A DNA stretch of 64,000 nt, from positions 1 through 64,000 of the forward strand of contig DATMPC010000104.1 in NCBI GenBank assembly GCA_035567895.1, in the 5' to 3' direction. Under the pieces are notes generated by a model. The model was not told the origin of the DNA. It searched no databases and saw nothing but the letters and a program-made list of their open reading frames with translations. The stretch comes from Terriglobales bacterium (GTDB lineage Bacteria > Acidobacteriota > Terriglobia > Terriglobales > Acidobacteriaceae). Positions 41,674 through 50,124 of the stretch are shown piece after piece (position 1 is the first letter of the stretch; each line of letters opens with the position of its first letter). The translations under genes and the position numbers were made by a program.

Positions 41674-42720
41674 ATGGCTCCCCGCAACAATTCCTGGAAG
41701 ATGCCCATCCTGCTCGGCTTCATGATGGCGATGGCCGTGCTATCAGCGGGTGCGTGGTTCTACCGAAATTCTCGAAACCAGCAAGCTGCACAGGCTCCCG
41801 CCAAACCTACGCCGGCGGTTCGGCCAGTCACCGCAATTGCGGTTGCCGCGCCCGCTAATACCTCCCCCACCGCTACGCCAGCGTCGATCTTGCCGGCAGC
41901 CCAGATTCCCGCAAGACCTCACTTTCAAGTCTCGGTTGATCCTATGCAGGAATTTAATGAGAACCTGAAGAATGACCTTGTTCGCCAATTGAGTCCGAAT
42001 TTCCCGGATCTCTCGAAGTACCTTGGTGTAGAGGGAGATAAGGGCGCCGATCCCGAACTTCGCAAGTTCACCTTTCAGCTTCTCGACGGGGCCGCGAAGG
42101 TTCCAGAGAGCGATCAACCGGCAATGCTATTGGCAGCCGATCTGTTGGCCAGCAAGATCTGGTGTGGCGATGAGAATAAAGAAGGATGCGAGCAGGTTCG
42201 CCGCGAGTTCACTCAGCGTAACCTGACCTTCGCCCACCAGGAACTTGGCGGCGGTTTCTACTATTCCCGCGATCTTCTCTGGCGCGTCTGGCGTGATTAT
42301 CCAGCCAGCGATGCAGGAGCGCGCGCGTTTATTCTTCTTCTGGATCTTGGCTGGGATACTAGCGGAGTCTGCGCCAAGGGGACTGATCAATTCCAAGAAG
42401 TAATTCGCCAGGGAGAATCCTTCCTCACGGATCGGTCCACGAGTTCCAATCGCGCCGTGGTTACTCTGCTTTTGGCGCAGGCATATACCTCCTGGTGGGC
42501 ACTAAGCAATCAAACGTCCGGAGAAATGTCCGACTACGTCGACCCAAGACGGTATCAAACAGGAGCGAACGAGGCGCGATTGAAGGCGATTCATTACTTC
42601 GAATCGCTGCTCCAGATCGCTCCCAATACGAAACTCGCTGAATATGCGAGCCAGGCTCTTCCTCCGTTGCGTCTGGAGCAAGTTCCGGAAGAGTACAAAT
42701 TCTTCTGCATCTACGACTAG
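41674..42720 (+). CDS. Membrane-anchored hypothetical protein
   Basis: A 348-residue protein with one N-terminal transmembrane anchor (MPILLGFMMAMAVLSAGAWF), a long Pro/Ala/Thr linker (residues about 35-80), and a helical C-terminal domain (LSPNFPDLSKYLGVEGDKGA, FTFQLLDGAAKVPESDQPAM, AIHYFESLLQIAPNTKLAEY) whose last part reads like a TPR. Three cysteines in the first half of the domain (KIWCGDENKEGCEQ, SGVCAKG). The soluble part should face the periplasm. I do not recognise a family. It converges on the beta-glucosidase gene. Confidence 0.65.
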   Translation: MAPRNNSWKMPILLGFMMAMAVLSAGAWFYRNSRNQQAAQAPAKPTPAVRPVTAIAVAAPANTSPTATPASILPAAQIPARPHFQVSVDPMQEFNENLKNDLVRQLSPNFPDLSKYLGVEGDKGADPELRKFTFQLLDGAAKVPESDQPAMLLAADLLASKIWCGDENKEGCEQVRREFTQRNLTFAHQELGGGFYYSRDLLWRVWRDYPASDAGARAFILLLDLGWDTSGVCAKGTDQFQEVIRQGESFLTDRSTSSNRAVVTLLLAQAYTSWWALSNQTSGEMSDYVDPRRYQTGANEARLKAIHYFESLLQIAPNTKLAEYASQALPPLRLEQVPEEYKFFCIYD

Positions 42721-42842
42721 GTGAAACCGCTCCCGCTTATTGACCCATAGTCCCGTAATGGGACATCTCCAAAAAAACCATAAAACTGGATAAATGAGCA
42801 GAACACAACAGATCGTCAAAACCCGCCATCAATAAACCAGTC

Positions 42843-45035
42843 CTATTTCGGAACGGACGAAAGAGTTCCAGTGAGGGGAGTGCTGTCCGAGGATGAACCC
42901 ACAAAAACTTCGTAGTCGCCCGATGGGAAGTTCCAGCGGATATTCGCTTCGTCGAATGTCTGCAGGACTCGCGGATCGATCGCAACTGTGATGGTTTGCG
43001 ATTCGCCGGGGGCTAGCGTGACACGCTTCCACCCGACGAGGCGTTTGAAGGATTCGCCTGCGTCTTTAGGAAGTCTTGCGTACACTTCGGCGATTTCCGT
43101 TCCTGCGCGTGTGCCGGTGTTCTTGACAGTAAAGCGCACAGACTTCGCGTTTGGATCAACGCTCAGATCCGAGTATGCATAGGTCGTGTAGGACAAGCCA
43201 AAGCCGAATGCAAACAGTGGCTGTTTGTGCTCCGCCTCATACCATTTGTATCCAACCTTCGAGCCTTCATCGTAGGGGACTGCATAGTTCGAGGCTTGAT
43301 CCTTGGGCGGCCGTGCCGGGATCACCGGATGTGGAAGATCTTTCTCGCTCTTCGGGAATGAGATGGCTAATTTGCCTGTTGGATTGACGTCCCCAACCAG
43401 TACGTTCGCAAGCGCTTTATGTCCTGCACTGCCTGCGTACCAGGCTTCGACTATGCCTGCAACCTTGTCGATCCAGGGCATGGTGACAGCGGTGCCGGTT
43501 TCTAGGACAACGATCGTGCGAGGATTCGCGGCTGCTACCTGCTCGATTAAAGCATCCTGATTGTCGGGAAGTGACAGGCTGGGCAGGTCCAGATCTTCAG
43601 CCATCCACTGGTGGGCGAAGACAATTGCGATATCAGAATTCTTGGCGAGACTCGCGGCGGAGCTCACATCTGTTCCGGAATCGAAATCGATCTTCGTGTT
43701 CGGCAGTTTCGCGCGAAGAGCTTTCAGGGGAGAGGTTGGAAACCAGATGTGGTCTTGCCAGTGTGTTGCACCCTTGCCTGGGGGCATGATCGCGTTGCCG
43801 CCTGGCGGGTCCACCTGCGCCGATCCTCCACCGGAGATCATGCCGACATCAGCGTGCCCCCCGATGATCGCAATGCTGTGGACTTTGGAGACGTCAATCG
43901 GGAGCACCGACTGGCTGTTCTTCAAGAGAACGATGCTCTTCTCTTCGATCCGCTGCGCAACTTCCAATCCTTTTTCGACATCAACGACGCCCTTCTGCGG
44001 TGGATCATCGACGATTCCCGACAGAAATGCCGCATACAGAATTCGCCGCGCATGGTCGTCAATTTCCGACATCGGAACCTTCCCACTTTGGACCGCTTCT
44101 TTTAGCTTCGGACCGAAGTAGTCAGCCATGGGCTGTTCCTGGTCAAGACCTGCGGCAGAGGCTTTCTCCGTGCTGTGGGTTCCTCCCCAGTCGGAGATTA
44201 CGAACCCCTTGAAGCCCCAATCCTTCTTGAGCACATCGCGCAAGGTGTATGAGTTTTCGCACCCATGGTCGCCATCGATGCGGTTGTAGGAACACATCAC
44301 CGCGCCAGGATTCGCGATGGAGATGGCAATGTGAAACGCCAGCAGATCCGACTCCTGCATGGCTCGCTTGGAAATGACAGCATTGACAAAGTTGCGCCCC
44401 GTCTCCTGATCGTTCATCGCGTAGTGCTTGATGTCGCCGATGACATGTTGCGCCTGTTCGCACTTCATCATGTTCCCAACGAGGGTGCCGGCAAGAAGTG
44501 GATCCTCACCCGCGTATTCGAAAGTGCGACCGTTCCTCGGCTCACGTGCGAGGTTCACACCGCCCCCGAGCGTCATGTTGAAGCCTTGCGCTCTAAGCTC
44601 ACGACCGATCACCTCGCCGTATTCGCAAGCCGATTGCGCATCCCAGCTCGATGCGGCGCCCAGGTTCGAGGGCATCGCCGTCGAATATCTTCCGTTCGCA
44701 CCACTATCTCTCACACCGTATGCTGCGTCAGAAATGAGAAGCGGCGGTATGCCCAGGCGCTTGACACCCTCGACGTATCCTGCGCCGCCATTGCTGAGAT
44801 GCGTGAGAGGCATCTGCCATTGTGCAGCGTGCGCCATTCCATTCCCATGCAAAAGCGCCAGTTTCTCATCTAGCGTCATCTGCTTTAATACGAGGTCAGC
44901 ACGTTGTTCGGGGCTGAGCGTGGGATTCATCCACGGCCGCTCCGCTTCTTGGGCAACCACAAAACTCGCTGCGGTGATGACTATGGCAGGAATGAGCGAG
45001 AAAAGACGGTAGTAACCCGGATTGCTGTTGTGCAT
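42843..45035 (-). CDS. Glycoside hydrolase family 3 beta-glucosidase
   Basis: A 730-residue secreted GH3 enzyme that releases terminal beta-linked glucose (or a related sugar). Signal peptide LIPAIVITAASFVVAQ; first domain with GIPPLLISDAAYGVRD, NLAREPRNGRTFEYAGEDPL, KHYAMNDQETGR and nucleophile D282 in FVISDWGGTHS. The second domain carries SKVHSIAIIGGHADVGMISG and VFAHQWMAEDLDLPSLSLPD. The C-terminal fibronectin-III-like domain has VRFTVKNTGTRAGTEIAEVY and KRLVGWKRVTLAPGESQTI. Length and order are normal. Two ATCGAT-centred palindromes (45151-45183) lie upstream and suggest control by a LacI-family repressor. Confidence 0.93.
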   Translation of the reverse strand: MHNSNPGYYRLFSLIPAIVITAASFVVAQEAERPWMNPTLSPEQRADLVLKQMTLDEKLALLHGNGMAHAAQWQMPLTHLSNGGAGYVEGVKRLGIPPLLISDAAYGVRDSGANGRYSTAMPSNLGAASSWDAQSACEYGEVIGRELRAQGFNMTLGGGVNLAREPRNGRTFEYAGEDPLLAGTLVGNMMKCEQAQHVIGDIKHYAMNDQETGRNFVNAVISKRAMQESDLLAFHIAISIANPGAVMCSYNRIDGDHGCENSYTLRDVLKKDWGFKGFVISDWGGTHSTEKASAAGLDQEQPMADYFGPKLKEAVQSGKVPMSEIDDHARRILYAAFLSGIVDDPPQKGVVDVEKGLEVAQRIEEKSIVLLKNSQSVLPIDVSKVHSIAIIGGHADVGMISGGGSAQVDPPGGNAIMPPGKGATHWQDHIWFPTSPLKALRAKLPNTKIDFDSGTDVSSAASLAKNSDIAIVFAHQWMAEDLDLPSLSLPDNQDALIEQVAAANPRTIVVLETGTAVTMPWIDKVAGIVEAWYAGSAGHKALANVLVGDVNPTGKLAISFPKSEKDLPHPVIPARPPKDQASNYAVPYDEGSKVGYKWYEAEHKQPLFAFGFGLSYTTYAYSDLSVDPNAKSVRFTVKNTGTRAGTEIAEVYARLPKDAGESFKRLVGWKRVTLAPGESQTITVAIDPRVLQTFDEANIRWNFPSGDYEVFVGSSSDSTPLTGTLSSVPK

Positions 45036-45150
45036 TTATCTCCCAGTCAGGGCCAGCAGTCCGGCAACAGGAACTCTGGCTGCAATACCTTTATAAGGCT
45101 GTTTCGATTTGAATGATCGTCAGCAGTGTACATGGAATTTTACCATTTAC

Positions 45151-45183
45151 TAAATCGATTTTGTTCAGTGGATAATCGATTTA
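45151..45183. promoter_or_regulatory. Paired LacI-type operator upstream of the beta-glucosidase
   Basis: AAATCGATTT (45152-45161) and AATCGATT (45174-45181) are each palindromic with a central CG, the signature of LacI-family sites, and their centres are 21 bp apart, two helical turns. The whole also reads as the inverted pair TAAATCGATT / AATCGATTTA. It lies 116 bp from the GH3 start codon in an AT-rich stretch. Confidence 0.6.
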
Positions 45184-45402
45184 TTGCTTGAGAAATCTGG
45201 CTACAGGATGGGGGCGACGGGTGGCGCAGCATTCTTCACTTCTTGCAATAAGAAAAAGTGGCGCCGCACTCTGCACGGCTGGCAGGGTACGCAAACGGGA
45301 ATGTGTGCGGAACCGAGGAACTCTGATAGTCCAGATCGCGAACGTTGAAGATCGCAAAGGGTGCGGCACCCGGCTGGTGTTTGACACTATTGCTACCTCG
45401 AC
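45184..45402. other. Intergenic region behind the ADOP permease
   Basis: No gene is seen. The sequence between the LacI-type sites and the end of the permease gene has no strong hairpin and no coherent frame. Confidence 0.4.
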
Positions 45403-47874
45403 CTACTCGGATCGCAGCGCCTGGATCACGTCGACGCGAGCTGCCCGGGCTGCGGGGATGGCCGCTGCGGTGACCGCAGCAACTAGCAGCACGACAGCCG
45501 AACCGACTAATGGCAGCAGGCCTGGCATCTTTAGCCCTCCCACAAACGCGGCGGCGACTCGAGCCAACGCAAAACCGCAGACAAGTCCCACGGCAAGGCC
45601 GCCGACTGCCATGGCTGCGCCTTCCGACATCACACGCAGCAGCAGATGCCGCGGATTGGAGCCGAGCGCGAGCCGGATTCCGAACTCCCGCGTTCGCGCG
45701 CTGACTGAGAATGTGAGCACGCCGGCAACGCCCACTAGTGCAACCAACAGGGCCACACCGGCGAAAACGCCGGACACCATGACGTTAAGTTTTTCCGGTG
45801 AGAGCACCTCGGCACGAATCTCTTCAAGCGTGTTGGCGCGTTCTACCGGTTGGTCCGCGGAGAGCGTACGCAAGATACGCCTGATGGGTTGAACCAGAGC
45901 ATAAGGATCAGAGTGCGTCTGCACCAGAAGCCGCCCCGGGAGGAAGGTCTGCTCCTGATCGAAAGAATGATAGACAGTCATCTGTGGCGTGGGCGCAAGG
46001 TTCTGGTTATTGACATCCGGCACGATACCGATGATGCGGCGCGGCTTAGGCCGTCCGCCGGGAGCGAACTGCAATCCCGGGTCGGTCCACGCCACATAAT
46101 GATTCAGCGCGTCCCCTTTCGGGAACATCTGTCGCGCCAGACTCTCGCTTACGAGAGCGACTGGCACGGCGCCATTGCGGTCAGCGTCAGTAAAATCACG
46201 TCCCTCGATGACAGGCATGCTGAGTGTGGCAAAAAAACCAGGTGAGACGACCTCATACAGCGCGCGGGGTGGTTTCTCGTCCGCGGCGGGAACCCGCCCA
46301 TCGGCCGAGAATTCAAGCGCGAAGTCGCCGACGGCGTCGCGCCACGGAACCGGGCCGACCGCAATGTTCACAACGCCGGGCAATTCGCGGATTTGACGCA
46401 TCGCCTCGCGGTAGTAATCCACGACCTGGGCGGTCGTCCTCCCCTCGCGCATCACCGGAACGTTGATCGCCAAAATCTGGCGCGTATCGAAACGACTCCG
46501 AGCCGATGCAAGTGAAAGGAGCGTATTGACGGTGGCCGCGGCGGCAGCCACCAACACGAAGGAGGCGGCAATCTGAACCAGGGCAAAAACCTTCAATTTG
46601 CGGTTGGTTGTGCCGGTCAGCCGCAAACCGCTGCCGGCCAGCCCGAACGCCTGCGTGCTCCCCGAGGACGGCAGTCGCGGAACGAATGCCAGCAGCACTG
46701 CCGAGGCCACAGCCAGTCCGGCCCCCACCCAGGTCATGCTCGGATCGATGGTGAGATCAAGCGCGCGAATCGAAAACCTGGAGATGTAGCGGGCGAGAAC
46801 GGCTGTCATTGGCTTGGCGATGTACAAGCCGATGATTGCTCCCGCAACGCACAGAAGCAGGCTCTCGGCCAGCAGAGCACGTCGCAGATCCCTGCTGCTG
46901 GCGCCCAGGGCTGCACGGATCCGGAGTTCGTCTTCCCGGCGCACGCTGCGCGCCAGAATCAGGTTGGCAACGTTGGAACAGGCGATGACAAAAAGCAGCA
47001 CAGATGCCGCCATCAGCACCACCAGTATGGTCCGCGCTCCCGAGGTAAGCTCGTCGCGCAGCGGCACCGCGCTTACGTGGAAATCAGCATGTGCCGGATA
47101 CGCCTCAGGATGCTCCCGCTTCATGGTCTGATATACGGACTCAAGCTCCGCGCGCGCTGTTTTCAAATCCGCACCGGCCGGGAGCCTTGCGAACAACTCC
47201 GTCATCCGGTGTAACCGCGCCGTAACCATGGTTGCCGACAGATGATGGGAACTGGTCACGATGTTGGAGATGATGTCCGTATCCTGCGGATAAGGAACAC
47301 ATGGCTCCAAAACGCCCACCACGGTGGCGCTGCGCGAATCAATAAAGGAACCAAGCCGGACGTGTTTCCCGATTACGGAAGGATCGCGGTTTAAGGCTTC
47401 CGACCAAAAACGATAAGTCAAAACCATTGCGCCGGTTGCGTTGGGGCCGTCATCGTGCTCATCCAGCAGCCGGCCGAGCACTGGACGCAATCCCATCGTT
47501 TGAAAGTACGATCCGCCGACGACGCCGGCGCGAACTGTGCGAGGCTCTCCTAACCCCACCAGAGTGAATCCGATGGTGGAGAAATCGCCGAAAGAATTCA
47601 GTGTTTTCAAACGCGAGCTCAGATCCACGATTTCCGGAATCGAGAACCAGGTGTTGTCGCCATTCGCGATCTGCCGGATGTAAATGAGCCTGCTTTCGTC
47701 ACGATTTACAAGGGGGCGAAGCAGTACGCCGCGCAGCAGGCTGAACATGGCGGCATTGGCGCCGATTCCCAGCGCCAGCGTCAGAATCACCGCTACCGAA
47801 AGGGCCTTTGCGCGGATCAGGGAACGCGCCGCGAATTTCAGGTCGCGGGGAAACCTCAGGATGTTCTCGATCAT
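45403..47874 (-). CDS. ADOP-type ABC transporter permease (FtsX/MacB-like)
   Basis: An 823-residue inner-membrane protein of the acidobacterial duplicated orphan permease class. N-terminal RDLKFAARSLIRAKALSVAV, ILTLALGIGANAAMFSLLRG, VLLRPL gives the first helix and the typical start. A large periplasmic MacB-type domain follows (GSYFQTMGLRPVLGRLLDEH). Then come helices around residues 280-420 with SNVANLILARSVRREDELRI, a second periplasmic domain (FFATLSMPVIEGRDFTDADR), and the final FtsX domain with VGVAGVLTFSVSARTREFGI, RLALGSNPRHLL and a last helix VVLLVAAVTAAAIPAARAAR. No ATPase is encoded nearby. These proteins are thought to act in lipoprotein or peptide export or envelope tension; the exact role is unknown. 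Confidence 0.92.
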   Translation of the reverse strand: MIENILRFPRDLKFAARSLIRAKALSVAVILTLALGIGANAAMFSLLRGVLLRPLVNRDESRLIYIRQIANGDNTWFSIPEIVDLSSRLKTLNSFGDFSTIGFTLVGLGEPRTVRAGVVGGSYFQTMGLRPVLGRLLDEHDDGPNATGAMVLTYRFWSEALNRDPSVIGKHVRLGSFIDSRSATVVGVLEPCVPYPQDTDIISNIVTSSHHLSATMVTARLHRMTELFARLPAGADLKTARAELESVYQTMKREHPEAYPAHADFHVSAVPLRDELTSGARTILVVLMAASVLLFVIACSNVANLILARSVRREDELRIRAALGASSRDLRRALLAESLLLCVAGAIIGLYIAKPMTAVLARYISRFSIRALDLTIDPSMTWVGAGLAVASAVLLAFVPRLPSSGSTQAFGLAGSGLRLTGTTNRKLKVFALVQIAASFVLVAAAAATVNTLLSLASARSRFDTRQILAINVPVMREGRTTAQVVDYYREAMRQIRELPGVVNIAVGPVPWRDAVGDFALEFSADGRVPAADEKPPRALYEVVSPGFFATLSMPVIEGRDFTDADRNGAVPVALVSESLARQMFPKGDALNHYVAWTDPGLQFAPGGRPKPRRIIGIVPDVNNQNLAPTPQMTVYHSFDQEQTFLPGRLLVQTHSDPYALVQPIRRILRTLSADQPVERANTLEEIRAEVLSPEKLNVMVSGVFAGVALLVALVGVAGVLTFSVSARTREFGIRLALGSNPRHLLLRVMSEGAAMAVGGLAVGLVCGFALARVAAAFVGGLKMPGLLPLVGSAVVLLVAAVTAAAIPAARAARVDVIQALRSE

Positions 47875-47943
47875 GGCGAGTTCTCCTTATTAGGCTTTTA
47901 GCAATTATCTTGCCGCGCTATGTTTTTAGAAACAAAGGCCGTG

Positions 47944-48181
47944 AACTTCCGCCGGATTTGGTGACTGTTCGTTTTCGACAATTCAGCCTTCTGAACCGGA
48001 CGAACCCCTGGGTTTTCAGGAACCCCGCCTGCGGCTCATCTTCAATCTTGTCGCCATTCGGGGCGTGACATTTATCGACACGGAGAAGCAGGCGCTACCA
48101 GAGGCCGAGGCCTCGCTCGCGGCAGTCACAGCGCAGATCGGCCGCATCCTGCGCGAGCAAAAGCAATCGATTCCGGCTTGA
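47944..48181 (+). pseudogene. C-terminal fragment of an unidentified protein
   Basis: An open plus-strand frame ends at TGA (48179-48181) and reads DEPLGFQEPRLRLIFNLVAI, RGVTFIDTEKQALPEAEASL, AAVTAQIGRILREQKQSIPA. The last two thirds form a convincing helical protein end, resembling the C-terminus of TetR-type regulators in layout only. A stop at about 47941-47943 in the same frame closes it upstream with no start codon, and it lies 1 bp from the convergent epimerase stop. Most likely a gene remnant. Confidence 0.4.
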
Positions 48182-48182
48182 A

Positions 48183-49154
48183 TCAGGGCGGACTATTTCC
48201 ATCGCGAGCGGCGCTGGTCCGCATCGCGTTGATGGTTGCGCGGATTCCTTCCGGGTAAGGAGTTTTGTGCAAACTCGGGAGCAGTTGGCGCAAACGTGTG
48301 TCGTCGAGTTTGACGGGCGTGGTCCACAGGTAGTGCATCTCGACGACCTCCCGGAGAAGCGGATTGAAGAGTCCCAAGACGCGCAACATGAACTTGCCAG
48401 CGACGCGGAGACGCGGCTTCTGATCCACGGCAGCGAATACCAACTCGGCGAATTGCCGCGTGGTGATCTGTCCGGGACCAGCGACGTTCCACGCCTTGCC
48501 ATAGGCTTCTTCCTTTTCCGAGAGGGCAATCAGGGTTTCGGCCAGGTCAGGAATGAAGATGAACTCGTGTGGCGTGTCGATGGGGCCAATGACGTTGGCT
48601 GTGCCGCCCTTCAGCGCGGCGTCAAAGATCGCGCGAGCGTAACTCAATTCCGAGTCGGGGCCGTAGAAATCCGGCGGGCGCAGGATGGTCGTTCGCATCC
48701 CTTTGGGATTATCGGCGGCGAAGACGAGATCTTCCTGTTCCTTGCGCATGCGGCCTTTGAATGCCGTGGGATTGCGCGGATGAGATTCGTTGACAAACTC
48801 CTGCTGAGGCACTCCATACGGATAAACGGTGCCTACGTGAACGAAGTGCCGCACCCCAGCGGTCACCGCGGCACCCAGTGCGATCCGGGTCAGTTTCGGA
48901 TGCTGCTCGAACTGAGTGTAGGGAACCCCCACGGTGTAGAAAATGGTTTCGACGCCCGCAGCGGCGCGTGCGGCAGCGGCTGGATCACTGAGGTCAGCCG
49001 CGCAGTATTCGACCAGCGGTTCATAGACACCGAAGTCTCTGCGCAATCGTTCCTCGAAACGTCCGACAACGCGGAACGGTGTGCCCTTCTTTGCCAGCTT
49101 GGCCGCCAGGGCTTTCCCCACCGTCCCCGTGGCTCCGAAAAGTGCGTATTTCAT
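48183..49154 (-). CDS. NAD-dependent epimerase/dehydratase family protein
   Basis: A 323-residue extended-SDR protein: nucleotide-binding GATGTVG at residues 7-13 (MKYALFGATGTVGKALAAKL), AADLSDPAAAARAAAGVETI, VGTVYPYGVPQQEFVNESHP with the Y-P-Y region, KGRMRKEQEDLVF (taking the place of the catalytic Y-x3-K, here with Lys but no clear Tyr), RPPDFYGPDSELSYARAIFD and EFIFIPDLAETLIALSEKEE. It begins at 49154; an upstream ATG at 49277 adds 41 residues that are not family-like. Substrate unknown, possibly a nucleotide sugar or a non-catalytic NAD(P) sensor. Confidence 0.85.
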   Translation of the reverse strand: MKYALFGATGTVGKALAAKLAKKGTPFRVVGRFEERLRRDFGVYEPLVEYCAADLSDPAAAARAAAGVETIFYTVGVPYTQFEQHPKLTRIALGAAVTAGVRHFVHVGTVYPYGVPQQEFVNESHPRNPTAFKGRMRKEQEDLVFAADNPKGMRTTILRPPDFYGPDSELSYARAIFDAALKGGTANVIGPIDTPHEFIFIPDLAETLIALSEKEEAYGKAWNVAGPGQITTRQFAELVFAAVDQKPRLRVAGKFMLRVLGLFNPLLREVVEMHYLWTTPVKLDDTRLRQLLPSLHKTPYPEGIRATINAMRTSAARDGNSPP

Positions 49155-49503
49155 ATTCCTGCTTCCTGCTTCCAGTTCCTGCGCGGTTGTGATTGCGAAA
49201 GCATACAGGGGCGCAGTGGTCTCGAGTCGTGCTTTAACGTCCTGGGAAGCGCGTCTCGAGTGCCTCAAAATCTGCACAATCCCAGCAAAGTCAGCAACTG
49301 GATGGCTTTCGCCGCGCGATGTCTGCCTGTCTGGATGCTCGCGGCTACTCGGTCAAGCGATTATCGGTCCTCTTGAGAAGGCAGGATGACGATGATCGTT
49401 GCTCCAGAGCAGCGACAAGCCTGTTCATTATTGCCAGAATTAGGAGGTGCAATGCGAGCGTTACGTGCGCTCACTGCACTAGATAACTGCAGAACGGATG
49501 TAA
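49155..49503. other. Intergenic region ahead of the second receiver gene
   Basis: 349 bp between divergent genes without a supported frame, apart from the extended N-terminus mentioned for the epimerase. No copy of the 16-bp operator was found. Confidence 0.4.
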
Positions 49504-49971
49504 ATGCATTCCCAAAACGAGAAGAAGCCGCGGATAGTTGTCGCGGATGATCATCCAGAAGTTACTAAGACCCTTACTAAAATCCTAAACGCCGACTTTG
49601 AGCTTGTTGGATGCGCCAAAAACGGGCTCGAAGCCATCGGAGCAATTGCTCAGTTCCAGCCGGACGTCCTGGTTACCGACATCGAGATGCCGATGATGGA
49701 TGGTATCCATGCAGCGCGTCATTTGCGGCGCATAAATTGTGCGGTAAAGATCGTGTTCATCTCCGCATCGTCCGACACTGAAATCGCAGGACTTGCGATT
49801 TCGAGCGAAGCATCGGGATTCGTGCTGAAATCGCGCATGGCTACTGATCTGGTTCACGCAATTCGCGAAGCCCTGGCAGGCCGGCAATTCGTATCGGAGA
49901 CAGTTGATGCAATCGTGCCTTGTTCGCAGCCTTGGCGACCATCTGAAGCGACCGAAGCCGTCACGCGGTGA
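49504..49971 (+). CDS. Single-domain response regulator (receiver only)
   Basis: A 155-residue receiver: PRIVVADDHPEVTKTLTKIL with acidic pair D15-D16, phospho-acceptor D59 in VLVTDIEMPMMDGIHAARHL, VFISASSD (Ser) and K109 in SGFVLKSRMATDLVHAIREA. It ends without an HTH, though its sequence class is that of NarL/FixJ regulators. The second such regulator in the window; no kinase is adjacent. The minus-strand pseudogene of a dehydrogenase faces its 3' end. Confidence 0.85.
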   Translation: MHSQNEKKPRIVVADDHPEVTKTLTKILNADFELVGCAKNGLEAIGAIAQFQPDVLVTDIEMPMMDGIHAARHLRRINCAVKIVFISASSDTEIAGLAISSEASGFVLKSRMATDLVHAIREALAGRQFVSETVDAIVPCSQPWRPSEATEAVTR

Positions 49972-50004
49972 TGCCGTTGAACCCTCATTTCCTCCCTTGG
50001 GTCG

Positions 50005-50124
50005 ACGCTCGTTCCAATGAGTGCAGTCGCTGCGCACGATGATGTCATTGGGTCCAGGTAGCGGCGCAGGAACCTCCACCACCTGAGCCTCGCCGGTCCG
50101 CAAGTTTTGCAGAAGCTGCTTCAC
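50005..50124 (-). pseudogene. N-terminal fragment of a zinc-type dehydrogenase
   Basis: The frame from ATG at 50122-50124 reads MKQLLQNLRTGEAQVVEVPA, PLPGPNDIIVRSDCT, which is the start of the medium-chain dehydrogenase / Gfo-Idh fusion proteins found in polysaccharide clusters. After about 35 codons the homology stops (HWNERRPKGGNEG) next to the receiver gene on the other strand. It begins in the ATGA overlap with the glycosyltransferase stop, so it was translationally coupled to it before its loss. Confidence 0.65.

Noticed and set aside
43130-43145. TGACAG hexamers inside the GH3 gene and other genes
   Set aside because: Isolated half-sites in coding DNA without the partner half at 4-bp spacing; expected by chance.
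48267-49376. 369-codon plus-strand frame opposite the epimerase
   Set aside because: Shadow frame; the opposite strand carries an unmistakable NAD-binding epimerase.
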